Assembly: GCA_030435675.1 (NCBI GenBank)
Contig: CM059622.1
Location: forward strand, 3,100,001-3,164,000
DNA from: Steinernema hermaphroditum
Taxonomy: Eukaryota > Nematoda > Chromadorea > Rhabditida > Steinernematidae
DNA: 64,000 nucleotides
Reading direction: 5' to 3'
A model generated the notes under the pieces. The model did no database searches and was not told the origin of the DNA. It saw only the letters and a program-made list of their open reading frames with translations. Positions 1 through 11,900 of this stretch are shown one piece after another. Each line of letters starts with the position of its first letter. The first letter of the stretch is position 1. Made by a program: the position numbers and the translations under genes.

Positions 1-2939
1 GCCCTCTTCGGCGCGCTCAAAGCCGTACTTCGGGAATTTCAGGGATGCAGCCGTCTCGGCCTTTCCGGCCTTGTTGACAGCCTCGCAGGAGTAGGTGCCC
101 ACGTCTTCGGAGGCAACGTTCTTGATGACCAGGCTGTGGTGACCCTCCTGATCCTTCTTCGAGATGACGTGACTCTGGTCGACGTTCACAGGGACGCCGT
201 CCTTCTTCCACACAACCTCCGGCTCCGGCTTGCCCACTACCGTACACTGCAGCGTTGCCTCTTCGCCTTGAGTGACTTCGGCTTCGGTGAGACCTTCGGT
301 GAACTCTGGCGCTTCGAGGACTTCTTGAACGCCGAAGGAAGCCCTGGTTTCGGCGGTTCCTGCCTTGTTGACGGCCTTGCAGGAATAGGTTCCGACGTCT
401 TCGAGACGGGCATCCTTGATGACCAAAGTGTGATGACCCTCGGAGTCCTTCTTCTCCACCACATGGCTTCCATCGATTTGAACAGGCTGGGAATCCTTGT
501 ACCAGGTGACTTCAGGCTCTGGCCTACCGGCTACAGTAACCGACATCTCCGCGGTCTCGGACTCTCTGACTTCTATCGGTCTCAAGGCGTCGGTGAATTC
601 TGGAGCTTCCACAACTTCTTGTACTCCGAACGACGCCTTCGACTCGGCGGTTCCTGCCTTGTTGACGGCCTTGCAGGAGTAGGTTCCGACGTCTTCGAGA
701 CGGGCATCCTTGATGATCAAAGTGTGATGACCCTCAGAGTCCTTCTTCTCCACTAAGTGGCTTCCATCGATCTGTATGGGTTGAGAATCTTTGTACCAGG
801 TGACTTCAGGCTCGGGCCTGCCTGCTACAGTAACTGACATCTCGGCTGTTTCGCTTTCCTTTACCTCTAGAGCCTTCAGGGTGTCCTTGAACTCAGGCGC
901 CTCTAGAACCTCTTGCACTCCGAAAGACGCCTTGGATTCGGCCATTCCGAACTCGTTGGTGGCGCGGCAAGAGTAAGTGCCGACGTCTTCGAGTCTCGCC
1001 TGGTTGATGATCATTGTGTACTGGCCCTTTTCCTCCCTTCTCGTGACGATGTGACTTCCGTCAGCTTCGATGGGCTGCTCGTCCTTGTACCAAGTGATCT
1101 TCGGTTCAGGCTTTCCGGTTACCGTAACCTCGAACTGCGCATTTTGGCTTTCCTTGACTTGGATGGGCATCAGCTTCTTCACGAACTCGGGTCCAGTCAT
1201 CTTCTCGAGTACCGTAACCGAGGCAGAGGTCTCGGCCTTCCCGGCGACGTTGGTGGCCTGACAAGAGTAAGTTCCCAGGTCCGTAAGGCGTGCATCCCTG
1301 ATGGTCAGGGTGTACTGCCCAGTGGAGACCTTCTTCTCGATGAAGTGGGTTCCATCCATTTGGATTGGCTGTGAGTCCTTGAACCACTGGATTTCGGGCT
1401 CAGGCTTGCCGGCTACCGTAATCGACAGTTCTGTGAACTCCGTCTCCTTGATGCTGACGCTCTTCAGAGGCTCCGTGAACTTTGGTCCTTCGGCGACGAT
1501 CTGGACGTTGACCGAAGCAGTGCATTCGGCGTATCCGGCGATGTTGGACGCCTTGCAGGAGTAGGTGCCCTTGTCTTCGACCCTGGCGTCCTTGATGATA
1601 AGAGTATGGTGGCCTTCGGAGTCCTTCTTCTCGACCACATGGCTTCCGTCGATCTGCACGGGTTGAGAGTCCTTGAACCACTTGACTTCGGGCTCTGGCT
1701 TTCCAGATACCGTAACCGACAACTCAGTCGATTCGGTTTCTTGGATGCTGACGCTCCTCAAGGCCTCGACGAACTGAGGTGCCTCGTGGCGAGCCTCAAC
1801 GTTTACGGTGGACGAAGATTCGGCGAATCCGGCGACGTTGGTGGCCTTGCAGCTGTAAGTGCCCAAGTCTTCGATCTTGGCCTCTTTTATGGTCAGGGAG
1901 TGATGGCCTTCGGAGTCCTTCTTGGAGACGAAATGAGTTCCATCGACCTGCACGGGCTGGGAGTCCTTGAACCAAGTAACCTCAGGCTCTGGTTGGCCGG
2001 TTACGGTAACCGAGAGCTGCGTGGATTCCGATTCCTTGATGGTCACACTCTTCAGGGTTTCGGTGAACTGAGGAGCCGCTTGACGGATTTCGACAGTTAC
2101 CGTAGCCGAGGACTCAGCAGTTCCAGCGACGTTAGTGGCCTTGCAAGAGTAGGTGCCCTTGTCTTCGACCCTGGCGTCCTTGATGATAAGGGTATGGTGA
2201 CCCTCGGAGTCCTTCTTTTCGATAAAGTGCGCGCCATCAACCTGCACAGGCTGGGAGTCCTTGAACCACTGCACTTCAGGTTCAGGCTTGCCCGCTACAG
2301 TAACCGACATCTCGGCGGTTTCCGATTCTTTGATACTGACACTCTTGAGGCCCTCGGTGAACTTCGGACCTTCGGCCGAAGGTTCTACAGTAACCGGCGC
2401 CGAACTGGTCTCTTTTCCGGCGGCGTTCGTCGCCTCTACAGTATACGTTCCGGAATCTTCGATTCGGGCTTCGTTGATGATCAACGTCTCCTCTTTGATG
2501 ACGATGCGGCTTCCGTCTGCGACCACAGGCTGGCCATCTTTGAACCATTTCAGCTCGGGGTTCGGGAATCCATTCACCTTCACCTCCATCCTAACCGTCT
2601 CCTTCTCCTTCACTGAAGTCTTCTTTAGGCCTTGTTCGAACACCGGACTCTGCTGGCCGATTACGGTAGCCTCGGAGATGGCCGTTCCCGCGGAGTTCTT
2701 CGCTTCAGCACGATACTTTCTGAAGTCTTCGGTTGTGGCCTCTTTGATCACGATTCTCCAGTGAGTGTTCGACGCGTCGTGCTCTACCGTAATCCGCTGC
2801 GACGAGGTGATGCGCGTGGATTCGTGGTAGAACTCGACGGTCGGCTGCGGAACGCCCTTGACCGAACAGTCGAGAATTACCTTCTCGCCCACTTTGACGC
2901 TCTTGTCTTGGAGGGATTTGGTGAAGTGCGGAGGTTCGG
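1..2939 (-). repeat. unc-89: Ig-domain tandem array in one exon of unc-89
   Basis: About ten Ig (I-set) domains of roughly 95 residues follow each other without introns. Each has the strand-C Trp (WFKD or WYKD) and a DxGxYxC strand F. Units between about 250 and 2400 are nearly identical: the run KKDSEGHH and the run TYSCKA recur in most of them, and whole blocks such as PEVTWYKDSQP repeat at DNA level. The level of identity suggests recent unit duplication or gene conversion. Confidence 0.9.
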
Positions 2940-5900
2940 CTGAAAGAAAGGGTGCGACGTGGGTGGTCGTGAGGGGAGGGATGGTTAAATGGTGGAGGGA
3001 AGAGTTTTGGGAAGGAATAAAACGATGTTTAAGTGGGGAGACTCAAGCTGAAATATTCGTTTTTTTTTTGTTTAAGAAGCGGTTGATCGTGCGAAATTGG
3101 ATTTAAGAGTGGATCGCCCGATAACTCCTCTGGCTTCCACGTACCAGATTCCGCTAGCTTTTTTCTCCAGCTATCTCTCGTCTTCTTAGGAGATTGACCC
3201 TTTGGACCACAAGTGCTCCAAATAGGACTGCAAGATCAACCGCTCTCTGTATGTGCTCAAAAACGAATGGGCATTCAGACATATCAACGGGTGCACCGGC
3301 TGTTCATGTCAGCCACCCCCGATTTTGGGAATCAAGACCTCTGTGCAACACTCACAGGTGCTCAAAATGTGCAAAACAAGTTCAAAAAGAACTTACAGAT
3401 GACTTGAAGAGTGGCCTCGGACTTTGTGGTTCCTGCCGTATTCTCGGCCACACACGAATAACTGCCTTCGTCCCTGACTTCAGTGGCTTCGATGACCAGT
3501 CGGTGGATGGATTCGTCGCTTTCGATAATCACCTTCTTTGGCACTTCTTCGAGCTTCTCCTAAAAATGTTTCTTCAAATGGGGCCGATAGTCAGTCGCTT
3601 ACCTCTCCATGGTACCAGGTGACCTGAGGCTGTGGTTCTCCAACCACTTTACACTCAAAAGTGACCTTTTCGGAAGCTTTGACGGACTTGTCTTTGAGCT
3701 GAACGACGAATTCAGGCTGGCGCTCTTCGGGTTTCTCGATGACTTCTGTGAGGAAGATGGGTAAATAGGGAAATGAGAGGAGTTAAGACCCACCGACAAC
3801 GTGAAGAGTGGCTTCACAAGTGTCTTGGCCAGCTCGGTTCTCCACGATTACGGTATACTTTCCGGCGTCCTCGGGAACGACCTCGTCGATGATTAGTTCA
3901 TTGGTGGTGTAGCCTTCGATGGTTCGCGTTTGGACGCGGATTCGAGCGATCAACTCGATCTCCTTACCGTCTTTGAGCCTGGAAAGATGGGCATGATTTA
4001 GGAAGATCTCCATGTCCACCTACCACTTGCAGCAGACGCCCTTCGTGTCGGGAACCACACACTCGAAGATGGCCTGGTGGCCTCGCTTGGCGCGAGTGTC
4101 CTTGATCTTGGTGATGAACTTCGGCGCCATGACGGGCGTCGGCGTGCGAGCGATGTCCTCGTGCAGTGACTCCTCGTGGTCGGTGCCGACCTCGGTCAAC
4201 TCCTCCATCTCGAGGTTCTCCTCGGCCATCGCCTCCGACTCCGACTCGGAGAACATGTCCGACGTGTAGGTGCCCATGTTGGCGGTGCAAGACACCTCGC
4301 CGGCCTCGTTCTCCGCCTTGCAGATGATCTCACCGATGTGTTTGTCGGGGTTGAAGTTGTTGATGGTGAGCGTGGAGGTAGAGTTGTCGGTGACGATGCT
4401 GATCTCCTCGGAGCTGTGCACCTCCTCGTTGTTGATGAACCAGGTGAGGGTCGGCTTCGGGTCTCCGGTGAAGACGACCTTGTGCACCACCTTCGATCCC
4501 TGCCTGGCGCGCACGTTGCTCAGCCACTCGAGGAAGTCTGGAGGCTCTCCGCGTGGCAGGACCAGCAGCATCGCTTCGCTGGACGCTTTACCGTACTCGT
4601 TAATCGCCTCGCAGACGACCTTTCCGCTATAGTCGCAGGTGATGTCCTTGATGGTTACGGTGTAGGTGCCCTTCTCAGCGTGGATCTTGATGTTCTGCGT
4701 CTCTTCCAGCTTGTTTCCGTTGACGTACCAAGTGACGTCGGGCATCGGCTCGCCCAGAAGCACCGCCTTCAGCTTGAGGGTGTCTCCTTCGCGACAAGTA
4801 GCGTCGCAGAGGACCGTCTCGAAGGCGACCGGAATAGGCTGGATTACGGTAAGCTTGCCCTCGGTCGTGGCTTCGCCCATGCGATTTCCGATGACGCACT
4901 TGATTTTGCCGGTCATGTCGGTGGTCACTCCGTGGATCGTCATGGAGTACACGCCGTTCTCGTTCTTGATCTCCGTGTCTTCCGTCGGATAGACCATCTG
5001 GTCGTTGATGTACCACTTGGCGTAGGGCTCAGGGTCACCGGTGACGATGAGCTTTACCTGAAGACTGTCTCCTTCATTCAGAGTGATCGGGGCGATGTCG
5101 GACAAGAAAGCCGGTTTCGATTGCATACGCTTCTTGGTGACTCCGATGGAGGCGGTGCACTCCGCCGATCCCCACTTGTTCTCGGCTCGGATGGTGATCC
5201 TGGCCTTGTCGGACATCTCTGCGGAGATGATCTTCAGCTGAAGGGTGCCGTCTTCCTGCTCCGAAATGCGGAAATGTTCGTCGGACTCGATGAGTTGGCC
5301 GTCACGGAACCACTGCACTGTAGGTTTCGGTTTCACGTCGGCCATCTTCGCTTCCATGATGAGCACTTCCTTCTCTTCGACGAGACGGTCTTCCAGGTTT
5401 CGGGTGAAGGTGGGCGCTTCACCGACCTCTTTCACGAGCTGAAATGCTCAGTTTTAGGACCTGAAACGTCTTAGAATTGTGGCTTACCAAGGTCGCGTTC
5501 TGCTTCTTGGTTCCAGCGGCGTTGGTGGCGGTGCAACTGATCTCGCCAGTTTGCCCATGAGTCACTTTCGTCATCTCGAGGGTGTGCTGATCGCCCACAT
5601 TTGTGACGATGACGTTCTCGGAGGGTTTGAGAGGTTCTCCGTTGAGAGTCCAGACGATCTCAGGCTCTGGATAGGCGGCAATGGTCGCCTTGAAAGTGGC
5701 CGTTTCGCCTTCGTTCAACTGCTTGTCATTCATGACGGTAACGAATCTCGGGATCTCGGCCTTCTTCTCGATCTTCAGATTGGCCGTGGCCTCGACTGAT
5801 CCGACCTCGTTGGATGCCACTACCTTGACCGTTCCCGACTGAAAGGTATGGGTTTAGAGGGGTGTACAAGAAGCGAAGACGCACCTGCTCGACCTTAGGA

Positions 5901-8900
5901 CTGAAGATCCTGATCGAAGTCTTTCCAGAATCGGTCTCGTGCTTCACCCGGATCGCCTCGGAGCTGATGATCTTCTCGTTATTTAGATACCAAGTCACTT
6001 CGGGCTGCGGGTTTCCGACGACGATGGCGCTGAACTTGACCGACTCGACGTCGGTCGTCTCGTGCAGGTGGTCCTGTGGCGTCTTCGCGAAGCTCGGCTT
6101 CGCTCTCGAAGGCTTAACCGTCACCTTCGCAGTGATCTCGTCGACGCCCTTCGCGTTTTCCGCCTTGCACTTCAGCACTCCGGTCATCTCGGGCTTCGCC
6201 TTGGCGATCTCGACGCGAAGTGTTCCGTCGCCGCCGTCGACGATGTTCACCTCGTCGGAAGCGGTCAGCTTCGTGTTGTTGATGTACCACGAGATCTTCG
6301 TGTCGGCAGAGGGGGCTTGGCTAAGGGCCACTTCGAACTTGAGAGGTTCGCCTTCGCTGACCTCTTGGTCGGCTGGCGTCTTGGAACGATCGAACTGAGG
6401 CTTCGCTTCGGCCTTCTCGACGACGATCTTCGCCGATGACTCACACTTGCCGGCTTCGTTCTCGGCGGTCACCTTGACTTCGCCGGTGTGTTTCTCGGTG
6501 GCTTCGTCCACGCTCAGGGTGGACTTGTTGCCCTCGTCGACGATGTGCACTCCTTCGACAGCATCCTGAAATGGGCGATTACTGTATCGGTCGGTCTCAA
6601 GGCGCCCCTACCATCGGTTGTCCATTTAGAGTCCACTTGAAGGTCGGCATGTCCGAAGAGGTTACGTGGAGCTCGAAGTGTTCCCCTTCGACCACCTTCA
6701 CATCACTCAGGTGCTGAGTGAATTCAGGGATGTTCTTCTCGGGAGCCCGCTCCACGGGGACCTGCTCTTCGACCTTCACTCCCTCCACGACCTTCGCTTC
6801 TTCTTCGGTCTTCGAAGCCTCTTCGAACTTCTCTCTTTCTTCGATCTTTACGGCTTCTTCCATTTTGGTCTCTGTGACGTCGTACTTGGCCGTGGTTACC
6901 GTATCTCCGGCCTTCGCCGCTACGGTACCCGCTGGATGCACCTTGCTGTCAAGGGCGAGGTGGTACTCAGAGGCTTCTTGGGTCATCGACACGCCTGAAA
7001 TGAAAGTTGTGTATGACGGGAGAGACTACCGTAACCCACCGGTCTGAGTAGGTTCCAACTTCTGGTCGTTGAGGAACCACTCGACCTTCTCGCTGACCGA
7101 CTCGATTACGGTACTGAATTTCGCCTCCTCTCCTCGGACTACGGTAGCGTCCTTCAGGCCCACCTTCACGACGGGCCTTCCGGATACCGTAACCTGCTCC
7201 TCGACCGTGGTGGTGGTCTCGATGCGGATGTCTCCATTGACCATAATCGGCTCTATCGTAATCTCTCCGGTTCGGCTCGTCGAGGTAGTCTCGAAGCGCT
7301 CCTCGGATACGGTAGTCGTCGAGACGACCTGAGGCGCCGTTCTCGTGTAGTGCTCCTCGTAGTGTTCGGAGACGCTCTCCTCGTACATGCTGCTCCTCTG
7401 CTCTTCGGCTCGGCGGGTGGTCTCCTCGGAGACAGAGACTTCTTCGTGGGTGGTCTCTTCGCGACGGGCCTCTTCCTTACGCACCTCTTCGACCTTCTTC
7501 TCTTCGACGATGAGGCGCGCTCCACTTTCGTCCATTCCGTGCTGGTTTTCAGCGATGACGGATACGGTAAGAGTCTCCCTGTGGACAGTGGTGTCGATTA
7601 TCAGGCGTGTTCGGCCCTCAATGGTCTCGACGCGCGTTCCTTCCGTGCTGTTCCACACCTTCTTGCCGTCCATGGACCACTGGTAGGTGGCCGGCGGAAC
7701 GGCGTCGGCGAAGGCTTCGAAGACGGCCTCCTGGCCGCGTTCTACCGTAATCGTTCTCGGCACTTCCTTGAACTTCGGTCCGCAAGCCTTGCGCTGGACG
7801 ATGAATTGGCATTCGGTGATGGCTTCGCCTTCGGAGTTTGTGGCCGTGCATCGGACGGTGCCCGCTTCCTCGATCCGAATCTCGTGGATTTCCAGCTTGG
7901 AGCTGCCATCGAAGGAGCGGAAGTGGAATCTGGAAGATTCCTTGATCTCCTCGCCGTTCAGAGTCCACACGAGCGTTGCCTTCGGCTCGGCATCCACCGT
8001 AACCTCGAAGACGGCGGTAGAGCCTTCGATTTCGGTGACGTTCACGAGCGGCTGCAGGAAGGCGGGGGCCTTCTTCTTCGGCTCCGTCGGCAAAACGATG
8101 AGACGCGCCTTGGTCTCGTAGCGACCGACGGAGTTCTCAGCGCGGCACAGGACCGTGCCAGCGTATACTGCCGAGTCGATGGTGACTTTGTGGTCGCAGT
8201 TGGTGACGGCGATCTCCACGCCAGGAGAATCACGGTCCAGCTTGTGCCCGTTGACGAACCAGGTGACATCGGGCGTCGGACAGCCCCTCACCGAAGCCTC
8301 GAAGACCGCCTTCTCGCCGTGCTTCACCGTCTGGTCTTCGATGTCCTTGATGAACGTCGGCGCACTTCTCGACTCCTCATCTTCCGGTTCGACGGTCAGA
8401 CGTGCACGAGACTCCGCCTGGCCATGTTCGTTCGTCGCCTTCGCGACGATTTCGCCGTCGTGTGTGGCGATGAGGCAGTTCTTGATCTCGACGCGGAAGT
8501 AGCCGTCGTGACCGGTGATCTCGACGTTCTCTTCGCCCGACGAGAGCTTCTTGTTGTTGAGGAAGAACTCGACTTGCGGGTCGGGGAATCCGCTCACGTC
8601 GCACTCGAAGACGACGCTCGATTTTTCGGATATCACTCTGTCTTCCAGAGGACGATTGAATTCAGGCGCCTGAGGGGGGACGCGCACCTTCAGACGGCCT
8701 TCGCAGCTTGTCGTGCCGAGGCGGTTCATGCCCTGAACACGGATTTATGTGGCTTTTGTCGAGAGTCCAGACCATGTCTCGGTTAGGTTATTAGTCTTAG
8801 GTGAAAAGTGAAAACTTAGCCTTGAGATACCATACTCTGGCCCTCCGGGACGTTTCTAAAAGCTCCCTTTTTGGCCCCCTCTAATTCTACCCCTCATTCT

Positions 8901-11900
8901 TGGTCCCTTTAAGCTACATAAAGAAGATAACAACCAACCTGACAAGTAACGATTCCATCGAAATGTCGCGTCACATCCGTAATCGTCAAAATACAGATTC
9001 CATCCTCCAGAATAAACTTCACCTTGTCCGATTCGGACAGGGGGACTCCGTTGATGTACCAAGTGACCTGAGGATCGGGGTCACCGGTCAGGACTGCTTT
9101 GAAGCGAACTTCGTCGCCTTCATCGCATTCCACGTCTTCGATCACAGCCTAAACTCAACGTCTACGCGAAGACGACGCGCCTAACCAACCTGGAACTCCG
9201 GCGCGACGTGGTTCTTGTCCGGATCGGGCTGTACTGTCAGCTGAGCGCTCGATCGGCTCTCTCCATACTCGTTAGTGATCTTCACGGCGTAGGTGCCCGT
9301 GTCTTCGGGCTGCGCGTCGCGGATCTCCAATTTCGCGCTCTGGCCGTCGTACTCGAGGCGGAAGTCGTGCGAGGGACGCAGGGGCTGGTCGTCCACGAGC
9401 CACAGGAGCTCCGGCTCCGGCCATCCCTCCACTTCGCACTCGAAGTTTACGGTCTCTCCCTCTTTCACTTCTTGGTCGGTCAGTTTTGTGACAAAGGCTG
9501 GTGGCGCGGCTTCTTTCTCGACTGAAGTCGAAGTAGATTTGATTGGAAAGCGAACGAGAAAGGATCCTTACCCTTCAGAACTCGGAAGAAGGCGGACGTC
9601 GAGGCCTGGCCGTACTCGTTGGTTGCCATGCACGTGTATCTTCCGGTGTCCTCCACCTGGACGGGGTCGATGGTCATGGCGAAGAAACCGTCTTCGTCAG
9701 CGTAGAATGTGTGCCGTTCATCTTCGCTGAGAAGTTGGTCGTCTTTGTACCTAAAATAGAAGGTTTCCTTGCTGGCTTGTAGATGACTTTTTGAAGAATG
9801 TCCATTTGGACAAAGGTGCCCAATAGTCAGAATTTGAAAGATCGGTCTTTACTGGCTCAGTCATCTATTTTGGAGTAAGGTAAATTGGTCTTACAAGGTG
9901 ACCTTCCGCCGTTCTGCCCAATTTTCAGATCGATCTGAAGCGGACACTTCGGAATGATGGCCATAGATGTCTTTTTCGAAGAACTCCCATTTAGACAAAG
10001 GTACCCATTAAACATCCCATACATCCTATATAGAATCATCGATTTTACATTTTATTTTATTTTTTTCTGGGTCACCCGTCATATCAAATATTTCGATCTA
10101 TCAATGATTCATTGATCGCCTCCCCGCTTCTCCCTCCCTCGTTGTAATCTCCGTACACACACGGCGATCAACAACAACACCGCTTAACGTACCATGTGAT
10201 ATCGGGCAGTGGGTATCCGGTCACTTTCAGGCACATCTTCGCCGACGACTCCTGCAGAGTGCGGAAGCCGTATTGGGTGCGTGTGACTCGCGTGCCCTGC
10301 ATCTCGAGCGTCGTTCCGGTGGTCGTCCAGTCGATGCTGCTGCTTCCGCCGCTGTAGAGACTCGTCGACGAGCCCGTCGGCGAGATCACCGGCGGCGACT
10401 TGATCTTCTTGCGCGGCGGTCCTTCTTCGGGGCCTGCAATTGTGGAGGTTAGCCGGGGGTCAGGGGTGAAGGGATCAGTGGATCGGGGAAGGAAATGACG
10501 TCCGAGTTACCTATTTTTTAGCGGGATCTCTAATTTTAAGATTTGATTTAATGTAGAAAATGACACTTTGGCGCTTTTAAAAACCAAATCTCCGCCATAT
10601 GGACTGAGCAGCAACAGCTGGCCTTTAAATTATGGATCTTTAAAAAATAGAAGAGCGAAGCAACTTCAGAAAGAGAGTCGGAGACTGACAGCTACTTGGC
10701 AAAGGTGACTGGAAAGTGTTTCAAAAAGATAGTACTTCAGAGAGAAGTGGCACACTCGGCGCTAAAACGTTGACGATCTCTGGTGTGTACAAAGAACAGT
10801 TTTGTCGTTCATGTGTGGCCTGTTCGACCTTGAACTACCGAGAATTTAGATTATCAGAAGATTTTCAGAACCCTGACTCAGATCTAGATGTGGCCCTAAA
10901 AAGCCAGTAAGCAAAGCCCAGTTTGTACCTAACACTTTGGTGATTGGTAAGTGCTTAGGAGAGATTTGGCTTGTCAGTGCCCCCTGCAATCCTTAAAGTT
11001 TAGAGGCCCGTAGAAGGCTCGTACTCCTAAAGCGATTTTAATCATTTGTGAAGATGTCCCTGCCGAAACGAACTTCACTTCATAAGCTCTACGTCACGAA
11101 GTACAAGTTCAGCTATTGTCTACAAGAATTACACCCTACTAACATCTTAGTCACCCTCTGTAAACAACCCCTTCAATTGACGTCATTTCCACCCACCACC
11201 CACTGCTCCCCTCTGGATCTATCTTAATTTCAGGTGGATAGAAAAGAGAAGAAGAAGTTTAGGCGGACCGGTGTACAGGCTGCTCTTGCGCGACATGGTC
11301 GAGTACTCGGAGAACTCGGAGCGCACGTCGCTCATGTTCACGTCGAACTCGGTGATCGTGTCCGCGCTCTCGGTGGCCTCCTTCTCGGCCGCTGAAAGAG
11401 TAAGGCAAATGCTAAGCACTTACACCATGACGGGTCAACGAGCTCCAGGCCGCCTTCTTCGGCCTCGAGCAGCTCGATGACGAACATGCATCGAAGCACC
11501 ATCCTCCTGACGATGTGTTAGTGCGCAGCCGGTTCAAACAAATTCCATCGATTGATCAGCAGCAGCTAATTAGCGGCGTGGACAGACTAGACAGATAGAC
11601 AATAGGACACAAGGATGCCCGTGCCGAGTGGAGAGGTGCTCGGCGGCGGCGATCTCGACGGGGAAGGTGTGCAGCGGCGGCAGCAACTCTGCTTGCCGCT
11701 CTGATCGCGCGGCGTCAGCTGCGGGCGCCGAAAAAATCGCTCTCCAATCGGTAGGCTAACACCGCGAGATACTTTACAGCGGCGGCGACGCCGGCGTATC
11801 CCGCTCGAGGCTCGACTCTCGTTATCGCCCTCCTGCTGCTGCGATTTGCACCCCCGCATCCAGAGGAGAGCCTCCAAGACGACGACAAACATTGTCCGGA

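Noticed and set aside
136..2943. Long plus-strand open frames opposite the Ig array
   Set aside because: They are antisense shadows of the unc-89 exon. Codon periodicity, splice sites and Ig motifs all support the minus strand.
4176..5474. 432-codon plus-strand frame
   Set aside because: Shadow of unc-89 exon 5438-4024. No motif, and the minus frame has four or more Ig domains.
7350..8786. 478-codon plus-strand frame
   Set aside because: Shadow of unc-89 exon 8732-7040. It reads as Leu/Asp/Arg-rich noise.
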